DNA of 64,000 nucleotides, from NCBI GenBank assembly GCA_018136815.1, contig CM030940.1:4534166-4598165 (forward strand), read 5' to 3'. The stretch's first letter is position 1; each line of letters begins with the position of its first letter. Of the stretch, positions 9,821-19,119 are shown piece by piece. The notes under the pieces are model-generated. The model worked only from the letters and a program-made list of their open reading frames with translations, searched no databases and was not told the origin of the DNA. The position numbers and the translations under genes are program-made. The DNA is from Isochrysis galbana. Its lineage: Eukaryota > Haptophyta > Isochrysidales > Isochrysidaceae.

Positions 9821-10684
9821 ATGCTATCGCTTTCCGAGACGCATGGGCCTTCTGCTGAGGCAATCTACCTGGCGGTTGGCGTTATCAGCGGGCCGGGCGA
9901 GAAGTACGAGCGCCGGCGTGCTATCCTCCGCCGAGCGTGGGTACAGGATCCGCCGCCCTCTGTCGCTGTCGCCTTTGTGCTCCGATGTGGTGGCCTTCCG
10001 CCTGAAGCGCGAGAGCACTCGGAGTCTCTCGTGCTGTGCACAAGGATTAGGGTGTCCGAGTCACGCTTCCGCGGCCCAATTCTAGCACTGCTTGAGTGGT
10101 TCGCATATGCCAAGCAAGCCTATCCCAACGCGGCCTTCATTGCCAAGGCAGACGACGATGTGTACCTCCACCTGCTCAGTATCATCCATCACCTGAAAGC
10201 CATTCCAGAGGCGTCCTCCCCTTTCGCATTGTACGGGCTGATCAGTGTATGGAATGTAGCATTCGAGCCTGGTCGATACTTTAAGTTCATGAGTTACGGA
10301 AATTCAAATAGAGCAGGACTACATCAGAAATGCCAGTCTTCAATCAACGTTTCATGTTGGGGTGCTTTCCCTTTCGCCTGTGGGCCCTTTTTCGCCGTGG
10401 GCCGCAGCCTTGTCGCGCAATTCATAAGCGCCCCAGGAGTCGTGGAGGATCTCCGGGCTTTCTCCGCCCTGCCACAGAATCATACCGCAATCCTAGAGGA
10501 TGCTTGGTTCGGATCGGCCCTGTGGAGGCATGTTGGGTTCTCGGCACCAATTGAGATCTTCAACGTGCACTCCGGTTGGGGAAAGGTCTACGTGGACACT
10601 CACGGCTTCGTTACACATAGCAGTAATGTCATAAACCATCTCAGGTATGAGCTGTCAAGCAATCAGAGTGAAGAGCCTTCCTAG
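9821..10684 (+). CDS. GT31 beta-1,3-galactosyltransferase-like glycosyltransferase
   Basis: The 287-residue protein carries the signature order of the beta-1,3-galactosyl/N-acetylglucosaminyltransferase family. ERRRAILRRAW lies near residue 30, LLEWFAYAKQAYP lies before the metal-binding triad KADDDVYLH near residue 110, GPFFAVGRSLV lies in the acceptor region, and EDAWFGSALWRH provides the ED motif. Such enzymes transfer galactose or GlcNAc from UDP-sugar in the Golgi lumen, with Mn2+ bound by the DDD motif. No N-terminal membrane anchor is encoded after this ATG. An in-frame stop lies at 9782, and a possible splice acceptor (CTCAG, 9798) lies between it and the ATG, so an upstream exon with the anchor may exist. 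Exact sugar specificity cannot be read from sequence. Confidence 0.85.
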   Translation: MLSLSETHGPSAEAIYLAVGVISGPGEKYERRRAILRRAWVQDPPPSVAVAFVLRCGGLPPEAREHSESLVLCTRIRVSESRFRGPILALLEWFAYAKQAYPNAAFIAKADDDVYLHLLSIIHHLKAIPEASSPFALYGLISVWNVAFEPGRYFKFMSYGNSNRAGLHQKCQSSINVSCWGAFPFACGPFFAVGRSLVAQFISAPGVVEDLRAFSALPQNHTAILEDAWFGSALWRHVGFSAPIEIFNVHSGWGKVYVDTHGFVTHSSNVINHLRYELSSNQSEEPS

Positions 10685-11569
10685 GCGGATCATGTTGTAG
10701 TTCAGCAGCAGCTACGCCTCCTCCCACGCCCATGCGACACGAAATTGGGTGCTCCTAATCCACCACCTCCTCTTTGGTTGGAAGGTATAAATTTTTGAAC
10801 CGCGCCATTGTGCTTCGACATTTCCTTGCCTCATATGGCTGCTCCACTTTTGTAGGATGGCGACGGAAGCGGCAGGATTGCTGTGGTTCTAATCCACTTA
10901 AGAACGTGTCAGCAACCTCGGAGGTTGCTGTTCCTGTAGACGACTTTAGTAGCCGTGGCAAGATTGTTGTGATGGGGCGGATGCCTTCACCGACTGGAAG
11001 CGTGACCAATGCTTGGGCAGAATGGAAGATGGTTCTACAACAAGACAATTGTCTGCGCACCTTGCGTGGGCAGAGCAATGCTTCGAACGGAAGTGCATTC
11101 GTTGCAGATCTACGGGATCCGCAAGTTGTTGTTGATCTTGGCATTGCGCCCTTGTTGCCTGCGGAAGCCCGTGTGTCTCCGGAAGCATATTCCAAGTGGT
11201 TGCGGCAAAAATGCTGAATGCAAAAGGAGTACCATAGTCAAAAAATCACGGTGTGGCTGAGTGAGTGGAGTGGCTGTGGCTGTGGCTGTGGCTTGTGATT
11301 TAGAGAATAGTTGAGCGCATGGGATGGGGCCCTTCAGGGGCGACCGTGTGAGCACAGGGAGCACTGGGGCTGGAGGGAGGCATGGCACCGGCGGGAACAC
11401 CGCTCACACGAGCACGGGGCGATGGCGGTCGAGAGAGCTCGCCCGTCACAGGCAAGCGCCACTGCACGCGCCAGCGCCAACGCGGGTCGCTCGCGGAGGC
11501 GGAGGCGGAGGGTGATGGCCTCCTCCCCCAGGATGAGGATGGCGTTCGCCCTCCGCCTTCGCAGCGACG
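10685..11569. other. Intergenic; no confident gene
   Basis: A 147-codon plus frame (10774-11217) starts with TTG and overlaps an equally long minus frame, and neither has a domain. An ATG-initiated part (10971-11217) could be a 3' exon but has no support. Near 11250-11290 there are TGGCTG tandem hexamers. A GC-rich stretch leads into a gypsy gag fragment. Confidence 0.35.
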
Positions 11570-11850
11570 CGAGGGCGTGTCTCTGTCCGTCGTCCTGTCG
11601 TCAGTCGTCATCCGTCGCTCTCGCTCTCGTCGCTCTCGCTCTCGTAACACTCGTACCCTACAAACTCGCCTCTCCTCGCCAGCCCCTGCCATCACAGCTC
11701 ACAGCCCTCCTCTCATTCACCCTCGCCTCTCGCCGCTCGTTCCATGTCGCTCTCGCCGCCGTCCTCGCCCTCGCCCAAGCCCGCTTGCCCGCCTTCCTCT
11801 GCTGACGGGCTTCAGCCCGTCAGCATGGGGGGGAGTCGCCTGATGGCTGG
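11570..11850 (+). pseudogene. Gypsy leader and gag N-terminal fragment
   Basis: A CTCTCGCTCTCGT-rich leader is followed by a short Ser/Pro-rich frame starting near 11744 (MSLSPPSSPSPKPACPPSS). This matches the leader and gag start at 33245-33450 (MSAPSSRSPSPKPVLPPSS) and, less well, the minus-strand frame near 6475. Similarity ends about 11810, after which the sequence diverges. It is a 5' remnant of a second gypsy family. Confidence 0.6.
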
Positions 11851-11954
11851 GGTGAAAGGCAGGGGATGTGGGACATGGATATGGAGGTTCCCTGTCAATT
11901 ATTTTTATAAAATCTCGGCATAACCCCTTGCCAAGTACAAGAGGGAGGCGAAGG

Positions 11955-14900
11955 ATGCGCGCAGCCGCCTCGCCGTCGGGCTCCCCTCTCCGCCCTCGAC
12001 GGATCCCTCCCGTCACGGAGGCGCGCGAGGCGGGCGGGACGCGTCCGCCGCCACTTGCACCGCTTCGGTCGGCCACGCCCCCCGCCAGCAGGCCGCACAA
12101 GCCCCTGGCTGAGGGGACCACCCGGCAGCTCACTCCAGCCTGTCCACTCTATGAAGGCACCTCGGCACCAAGCTGGATCGAGCCGCCAAGGGAGGCGCCT
12201 CCGCCACCTCTTCGCAGCCCGCTCCCAGCCATTTGCCGCGCCCCAGGCTTCTGTGCCCCATCCGCCTATTCCACCACCGTGCTGCATTCGCCGCCGCTGC
12301 CAGAGCCGCAGCCAGAGCTGTCGCCGAACATGTCAGTCCCATCACCTGCTGTGGCAGTGCTCGACCAGCTGATCAATGAGTATCACGAGGGTGAGGAGGA
12401 AAGCTCTGCCGAAAGATCAGCACGCGCAGCCGGAGAGCTCGGGCTGTCGGTCTTGGGCATTGGGCTCGGTGAGCTGCTCAAGGGCCAGCTTGCTCATGAG
12501 AGTGACCAGACGAGGCTGCGAGCCGCGTTCGAATGCGTGGAACAGTCACTCGCTCGCCTGGCCTCAACCAACCTGAAACTATTGGCACGTCTGAAATCAC
12601 CACCGGTGCAACTACTCGTCGTACTGGAACCCGTGCTTATGCTCCTTAGGAAAGATCTCCCATCGCCTGCGCCACCTCCTGCTGCACATTCTTTAATAAA
12701 CACACATGCATCTTGGCCACACGTGTCGAGTATGCTGTCAGGCGAAGGAGGAGTGACATTACTCCAGAGGTTGCATGATTTCCCTCTCTACGCGCTTGAC
12801 CCTGAGCTCGTGGAGCTGCTGGATCCATACTTCATGAGCATTTCGCATGCTCAGGTGAGAAGCCGACCACCAAGAAGGGTGGAGACCTCATTCAGCTTCT
12901 GCAAAGCTCACATCTAATGGAAGTGCTGGGCTTATGCACGCACTGGAGGGGTGCGAACGCGCGCTAATGGAGGGGTGGGTTGGTAAATCTCGATCCGTGA
13001 CACTTTCCTTTGCCGACCATCGCGCCCGCGCTCCCCCACCTACCTGGACGATTACCAAACTACATTCCATGTCAAATCTTTGGGCCCCACTATCGAACTT
13101 CATGCCTCTTGGTGCCTTGTGCTCAGGTGCGCAAGACGGCCGGGATCGTCTCCCATTTGTGGTCGTGGGTCTCCGCCGTGGGTGTTGTGGGCGACTCGCC
13201 ATATGCCACCCTGCCTGACGAAAAGACCATTGGTTCTCGCCGGATGTCAATATCAGCATCACAGCAGACGGTTGCTTACGCGCGAAATCCTCTTGCAACA
13301 TCGCCCGCGATGTTGCGTGCCCCCTCTGCATCATTGGACGTGGCGCTCGGCGACGGTTCCCTCCCCATCGACGAGAAGATGCAGCAGCAACTATCGCGGC
13401 TGAGCTTTTCGCGTGATGTTTCTTCTCCACCGCTCATCCGCGAACGCCGAGAATCCTTTTCATTGCCTCATGTGAGTCCAGAGATGCGTTCCCGTTCGCC
13501 TTCCATAGCGCCCGCACTCAGAGAGCTCGAGCAAATACGGGCGAACGTAGACTCCGACCATGCGTGCCAATGTCCACCGGTGATGCGAGCTCGAGCTCGC
13601 TCCATCTCTTTGGACCGAGGGTCGATAACTTCTAGCCATGGCTCTCCGACCAAGTGTTGGCGCATGCCTGCTCTTGCGGACCTACAACCGTTAAAGTTCC
13701 TAGGTGCCGGTGCCTTTGCCAATGTTTTCATGTGTCGGGACGTACAGACAGGCCAAGTGTACGCACTCAAGTCCATCCTCAAGTCATTGGTCATCAAAGG
13801 CGGCAAGCAGAAGCAGGTGATGGCAGAGCGTGCCGCTCTCGACTCGGCTCACCACCCATGCATCATCAGTCTAGTTGCCACGTATGTCGACAAGCAGCAC
13901 CTCTACCTCTTACTCGAGGTAGCACTTGGAGGAGAGCTTTTTGCTCTCATGTCGCAGGTGATCTACGGCCATGCCGATGCTTCTATGCGAATAGTTGGAA
14001 GTTTCCACCGTGCATGGGTAGCACTCTTTGGTCATGAGGCCAAAGTGCACATTCTTGCGACAAGCAAATGGCAGCATGCGGAACGCATGCGTCCGGCTCA
14101 TCGTCATAGTTGCTCCCATCTGTTCTAGATTACCTTGCGCAGAACGAGGTCGCAGGGGGCAGGCCCTGCAGCTTTGTGGCCTCCAGCACACAATTGCATC
14201 CCGCCATGCCCTCCCAAGGCATTACAATTCTTGACCCTCCACTTCTCATGCATCTCAGATGGGCCGCCTCGACGAGGCTCAGTCCCGTTTCTACGCAGCG
14301 TCTCTATCCCTTGCCCTAGGCCACTTGCACTCTAAGGGCTACATGTATCGCGATGTAAAGCCTGAGAATCTTCTCCTCACAGCTGGTGGTCGACTCAAGT
14401 TGTGCGATCTCGGTGCGCTTCAACACGCATACACGGTCCCGCGCACTCCGCTCGCCAAGAGATCCATGCCAGAATGGCCGAGCTTGGTTGGTACTTCGTT
14501 AACATATTGCATCCTATGGGTAGCGAGCGTGCACCACGAAACGTCAGCTCTCATTTTCACGCTCTCCTCTCAGCATTCGCAGCCTAGCTATGCCACCCGC
14601 ACCCACCTATCGAACAGGTATCGTCAAAAAAGCCGAGCACAGTTGGACGCTTGTTGGCACTCCAGAGTACACTGCTCCGGAGGTCATCCTTGGTCTGGGA
14701 ATGACACATGCAGTCGATTGGTGGCAGCTTGGCGTGCTGGTCTACGAGATGCTCGCAGCACAACTGCCCTTCGAGGCGGCGGATGGTACAGATGCTTCTC
14801 TGTTTAAGTTGATCGCGAGAGCTCATTATTCATGGCCGGCGGCTGAGCCCAATGAGGATGGTAAGCAAAAACACGCAAGCCAAGGTGTCACGGCTTTGAC

Positions 14901-15318
14901 TTGTCGCATGTTGTTGCATGGCGTAGCATGCTTACGACCAATGGTTGTGACGCGCGACCCTGGACCTTGTTTACGCTCTGATGACGCAGGCTCGCCCGGG
15001 CGCAGTAGTGAAGTGGAAGATTTCGTTGCTGCGGTACTGCGCAAGGCGCTGCCCGGACAACCCAATGTTACATCCGGAGTGCTCATGCGTCTTGGCTCCG
15101 GGCCGAATGGGACCACCGAGCTAATGGCTCACCCTTGGTGGGATGGGTTGGACTGGCAGGCATTAAGCAAAGGCTTGCTGCCTCCGCCATTCATTCCCCA
15201 GCTCGCGTCGGATGACGACGACTCGAATTTCGGCCCGCTTGAAAATCGTGGCGACCCAGTTCTCGACTCGCCTGACTACGATAATGACGAATGGGATTCT
15301 TTCTTTGAAGGCTGGTAA
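11955..15318 (+). CDS. AGC-family serine/threonine protein kinase, five exons
   Basis: Exons are 11955-12854, 13127-13957, 14259-14412, 14618-14860 and 14990-15318. All introns (129-301 bp) are GT-AG and all phases join, giving about 818 residues. The catalytic domain starts in exon 2 with LGAGAFANVF (Gly loop, near 13700) and YALKSILK (ATP lysine). Exon 3 has YRDVKPENLLL (catalytic loop, Tyr for His). The DFG motif is DLG, its Gly codon split by intron 3. Exon 4 has GTPEYTAPEV and DWWQLGVLVYEML. The C-terminus ends EWDSFFEGW, like the hydrophobic motif of AGC kinases. The N-terminal half is Pro/Ser-rich, then helical, with no recognised domain. The PKA/PKG-like order of motifs supports an AGC kinase, but the upstream regulator cannot be named. 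The start is uncertain: 11868 and 12330 are alternatives. Confidence 0.85.
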
Positions 15319-16023
15319 GCATGTATTGTGTGGGATGCACTGCCGCGTGCGGGGATACACTATTTGCCAGCGCGCGCAACATGAACTCTGAAAAAAAATT
15401 GGAGATGAGCGGCGCGAGCTGTTAAGGGCCGTTCTTCTTCACGGACGGAAGGACCCACTCCCCGGAGAGAATCGAGAATGCTGACAAGCGCGAGAGTGAC
15501 GGGGCGACGGAGGGTCCGACCGACGGGGAGACGGTTACGAACGAAAGTAAGGAGGAAATCTTTGAACCATCTTAGGTTTTTGGCATTATTGAACCCCGCT
15601 ATGGCTTCTATGGTTTCAAATATTTGCAGAGTGGAGGGGCATCTTGCCATGTGAGTGGAGTTTTCGCGGTGTTTTCTGCATAACCTGCACGTTTTCGATG
15701 TCGCCAGTGGAGTTTTCGCGGTGTTTTCTGCGTAACCTGCACGTTTTCGATGTCGCCGTGGCGAAACGGTTGCGTGTGCCTAGTCTTCTATGCGTGATGT
15801 GTGTTAAAATGGAGGTGTTTGTCCGGGCAAGGTGATCGGGCCGTCTAGGGGGCGCCAAAATCGTGATTTATCGATACTGGCAAAAAAAATCTTGAAGGTG
15901 CTCGCTATGCTGCTACTGACTCACAGCCCCTCCGGTATCGCACACGCCATCGCCTAAACCCCACACTCTCACCCCCCGCTCCCACTACCCCCCCTAAGGG
16001 GGGTGGGCCCGCGTGCACTACGA
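15319..16023. repeat. Intergenic with 52-bp tandem duplication
   Basis: Two adjacent 52-bp units (15654-15705, 15706-15757) starting AGTGGAGTTTTCGCGG differ at one position. Upstream, 15408-15463 (GAGCTGTTAAGGGCCGTTC onward) resembles 52921-52980, so it is a dispersed repeat. No gene is seen. Confidence 0.75.
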
Positions 16024-16400
16024 CGGACAGGTACGGGTGCCACGTTGGCTGAACGGGTGGAGGCCTCCTTCGAACAAATGCTCCACCGTCTCGACCTTGT
16101 CCTCGAGCGCCTGCGGTGGGCAGGTTTCTCGTGCAAGGCCACCAAATGTACCCTCTTCGCGACTAGAGGAGAATACTTGGGACACATCGTCTCGCGAAAG
16201 GGGTTGGAGATGGACCCCAAGAAGATCGATGCCGTGCGCTCTATCGACCCGCACGACATCAATACGCTCGAAAAAGTCCGCTCTTTCCTCGGCCTCTGCT
16301 CTTATTACCGCCGTTTTATCAAGGGCTTTGCGCACGTGGCAGCCCCGCTTACCGATCTCACACGAACCGGAGTCGACGTGGCGACGGAGACGCAGTCGCC
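16024..16400 (+). pseudogene. Gypsy reverse transcriptase fragment
   Basis: The open frame shows FEQMLHRLDLVLERLRWAG, GEYLGHIVSRKGLEMDPKK and RSFLGLCSYYRRFIKGFA. This is the segment after the catalytic YxDD box, through the thumb, of a Ty3/gypsy reverse transcriptase. It is clearly related to but not identical with the pol copy near 50.2-50.5 kb. It starts downstream of the YLDD motif, and similarity ends about 16400, so it is an isolated fragment of a different gypsy family. Confidence 0.85.
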
Positions 16401-16578
16401 CAGCAGCCAAGGCGGCTTGCCTTCATTTGGCCTCTTTTCCCTCCGGTTTCTCCCAGTCTCACCCCACCATGAGCCCCCCGGGGGAGGAGAGACAATGCAA
16501 GGTTTTTATGCTCAATTCCTTGATGCCCCAATAAAATCTTCCTAGCGACGTCACTGTGGGTCGCGCACCGCGAAGGGC

Positions 16579-17065
16579 TGCCCGGTAGCGCACGTCATGC
16601 CCCCACTGCGCGTGCGCGAGCCGCTCGCGCGGCAGACGGACGCCCTCAGCGCCAGTCCGGCTGTCCACGAGGGGCAGCAAATGAAGCCAACGATTCCTTG
16701 TGGTGGTATCGGGGGTCTAATATAAAACCCGTAACGAAACACACACAAACCAAAACACACGGACATACACGCCTCGCGGAAAGTGTGATCTGAAAGCGAG
16801 CGGTTTATCGAACTCGAGTAACCAACAAATTCTGAACAATTCCTCTCACGAGACAGTGAAAGACCTCGTAGCGTGTATGTCCGTGTGTTTTGGTTTGTGT
16901 GTGTTTCGTTACGGGTTTTATGAGGGGGGTGCCTGTCTTTGCTCAAATACTAGAAGATTTTTTGTGCCCGGAACGGGACCCTGCATCGCGTATTTGGAAA
17001 CGAGGGGTACCAAATGAAGGCAAACGACCTCTGCCCGGTAGCGCACGTCATGCCCCCACTGCGCT
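16579..17065. repeat. Spaced direct repeat (32 bp) with shared neighbouring words
   Basis: GCCCGGTAGCGCACGTCATG and the following CCCCCACTGCGC occur at 16579-16611 and again at 17034-17065. Near each copy is a related word (GGCAGCAAATGAAGCCAACGA near 16670; GTACCAAATGAAGGCAAACG near 17010), but on opposite sides. It may be a SINE-like family in rearranged form. No complete tRNA-like structure could be drawn. Confidence 0.55.
16722..16921. repeat. Perfect 49-bp inverted repeat with 102-nt loop
   Basis: The left arm 16722-16770 begins ATAAAACCCGTAACGAAAC and is followed by a CA/AAC-rich stretch ending GGACATACAC. Its exact reverse complement is 16873-16921. The loop 16771-16872 has no open frame of note. 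Arms of this length with no mismatch imply a recent origin or constraint. The flanks carry the direct repeat above. Confidence 0.9.
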
Positions 17066-17341
17066 GCAAGGCCAATTCGCCTTTGGCGCGGCCCCGCCCG
17101 CCCCCCCCCTCCCTTCTCTTGTTCGCCTCTCGGTCGATCGGCCGTGCACACGTGAGCGCCAGGGGAAGATGAGAAGAAGGGAAGGGGGGGGAGCGGGGTG
17201 CGGCGGAGGGGGAGGGGAAGAAGAGAAGGGGAAGGAGAGAGGGAGGGGCGGGAGTCCCGATCCTAGGGGTGGGACTCCCAATCGGAGGAGTTTTACACAC
17301 CAAGTCTGCAATGTTACCACCCTCGTCCCGTGACAAGCAGT

Positions 17342-17537
17342 GAGCACCGTATGCAACAATTGGACCCATAGGCATTTGCATCTAGGGGCACATTTTTGGG
17401 GGTGGTGAAGGTTTGGGGTAGAATTGTATAAGGTGTAGAAAATGGCAATGGGGGGGGGGGTAAAAAAAGGGAACCTCAAGTTGCACCCTCTCCCGACCTT
17501 TTGTCTCACTTCCCGTTGTGCGCGCGTTGTTAATCAG
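17342..17537. other. Sequence upstream of transposase exon; possible intron
   Basis: It ends in a pyrimidine-rich stretch and TTAATCAG, a plausible splice acceptor, directly before the hAT-type frame. It includes a run of 10 or more G. No coding signal is seen. Confidence 0.3.
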
Positions 17538-18216
17538 GTCTGTATGGACGCCACCCTACCACAAATGGTATCAAGGAAGGATTTCTGCCGTAGGGAGGGG
17601 GACCTGGACCATCACGTATGCCGATGGCTCAACCCTTGTCTTGCACGACGAGCGTGAGATCAGGAACACCGTGGATGTGTGCTTTCTACCACGGTGGCAA
17701 GCATTGGTAAGTAAGGTGAAGGGCGCCTTTGAATATTTGGAATGCCGGCTCACAGACAAGTGCGCTACGCCTTATTGCTGCAAGGAGCAGCACCGCATTG
17801 CAGGTTTGTTGCGCGCCTTCAACCCCTCGTTTGCCTCAGGGAATGTGGATGCATTGTGGGCGCGGCAGCTTGCAAGTCTCCCTTGCTTCTCTCACATCGC
17901 GGGGATTGCCGATCAATTGACAAGAGAGCTTCCTGAATACCTTGTGGCATGCCAAGCAGCAAAGATCGAACATCGGGACGTGTCAACTTTCACCAAAGAC
18001 GTGTTGCAATGGTGGGCGTTCAATCACACGAAGCTCCCGACCAGGTCCCTTGCGGCTAGGATTGCATTTTGTCTCAGTCCTAATTCTGCCTCTTGTGAAC
18101 GTGTGTTTTCGTTGTTGCAGTGCATGTTTGGTGCTAATCGTGCGACGTCTTTGGCTGACCAAGTGGAGGCATTTGTGATGTTGCGATTCAATTGCAACAA
18201 GCGGACGTGTGTCTAG
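17538..18216 (+). CDS. hAT-type transposase C-terminal part with a Tudor-like segment
   Basis: The open frame begins at a likely acceptor and encodes about 225 residues. The last 90 match the hAT C-terminal dimerisation domain in layout: VLQWWAFNHTKLPTRSLAAR, then LSPNSASCERVFSLLQ, then RATSLADQVEAFVMLRFN. This module holds hAT transposases as oligomers. The first 40 residues (HKWYQGRISAVGRGTWTITY, then DG and a basic/acidic tail) look like a Tudor/Agenet-type beta barrel, which is not part of a classical hAT transposase at this position. The DDE catalytic core and BED finger are absent, so this is either the last exon of a longer gene or a broken element. An AT-rich 3' flank with AATAAA-like ATGAAATAAAAG (18276-18287) may be its poly(A) signal. 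Confidence 0.65.
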
Positions 18217-18439
18217 GGCAGTCGATGTGCACTGTCATTGTGAGTTGTGAGCTCATGCTCATGTGTTGGGGTGAATGAAATAAAAGGGCACTAACTACTA
18301 ACTAACTAAGCACTATGGAAAGTAGGAATGAGGGAAGATGTAGGCAGACAAAGAGGCAAAGTAAGAATGGGGGAGGGACCCCCGGCCCACGGGGGTGTGG
18401 AAGGCAACGAATCAGGGCAAGTGCAAGGACCACTTGTAA

Positions 18440-18545
18440 TGATAGTATCGAGATATTTTTGGGGATATTTGGGCTGGCGCTTGGATATTTCTTGGATATT
18501 TTTGAGGGATATTTGGGCGGAAATTCTTGGATATCCTGGCCTACC
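18440..18545. repeat. Degenerate GGATATTT repeats
   Basis: GATATTT or GGATATTT recurs about seven times within 100 bp. No gene is present. Confidence 0.5.
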
Positions 18546-18574
18546 CCTAACGAGAGGTTCCCCCCCCCCCCCGG

Positions 18575-18740
18575 TGTTTTTCCCCGGTGAGTCGCCCGAC
18601 GTAGGTCGGTCCGCCTCACTGGGTTTTCCCTCATTGTAACTTGTGGGGAGTTATAATGGGAGCCGGGGGTTTGCGAGGGGGGAGATTTGAAGGGATGCAT
18701 ATGCGTATGTGTCTGTGCCACCACTTCAAGGCATGCGGGC
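18575..18740 (+). repeat. Dispersed repeat of about 165 bp (copy 1)
   Basis: From CCGGTGAGTCGCCCGACGTA through CTCATTGTAA, TGGGAGCCGGGGGTTTGCGA and CACTTCAAGGC it matches 52985-53155 at over 90 percent by eye, including the preceding C run. Farther downstream both loci also have ATTCGCCGCGAGTGCGGT (18920 and 53870). It is probably part of a mobile element. Confidence 0.7.
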
Positions 18741-19060
18741 AGGTGCGCTGAGGGGTGTCGTGATAGTACCGGGCTGGTGGGAGTAGTGGTACTAACGCTC
18801 AGTTGTTTTATTATTGTAGTAGTAGTGCACGGGGGGAGCCGCCTGATGCAGGGGGAGAAGGGCCGGGGGAGTGGGGGTGTAGGTGTAGGAAGTATACTAC
18901 GTGTAGGTAGTGATTCCATTCGCCGCGAGTGCGGTAAGAATATTAGAAGTTTTTTATTGTTTTAACAATAGTTGCCCCCCACCCTCCCATATTCGACGGA
19001 ACGCGACCTGATCGCGGCGTGCGGGGTGAGGGCTCCGTTGCCGGTGAGGCAAGGTCCCTG

Positions 19061-19100
19061 AGCACTAGGATTAAAATTTGATAACAAGAATACTCTGACA
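19061..19100 (+). promoter_or_regulatory. 40-bp conserved block upstream of GH5-like gene
   Basis: It starts AGCACTAGGATTAAAATTTG and ends ATACTCTGACA, 19 bp before the ATG at 19120. The same 40-bp block, plus an upstream GGCTCCGTTGCCG word, lies 43 bp before the ATG of the TMEM128-like gene on the other strand. The position suggests a core promoter or transcription-start element, which is inference. Confidence 0.5.
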
Positions 19101-19119
19101 GTGTGCCATAGCGCGGCGA

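Noticed and set aside
10774..11217. Hypothetical gene downstream of GT31
   Set aside because: The start is TTG, an equally long antisense frame exists, and no domain or splice model is convincing.
16579..16611. tRNA gene or tRNA-derived SINE
   Set aside because: Some box A-like bases are present (GTAGCGCA), but no box B or cloverleaf could be formed. It is kept only as a repeat.
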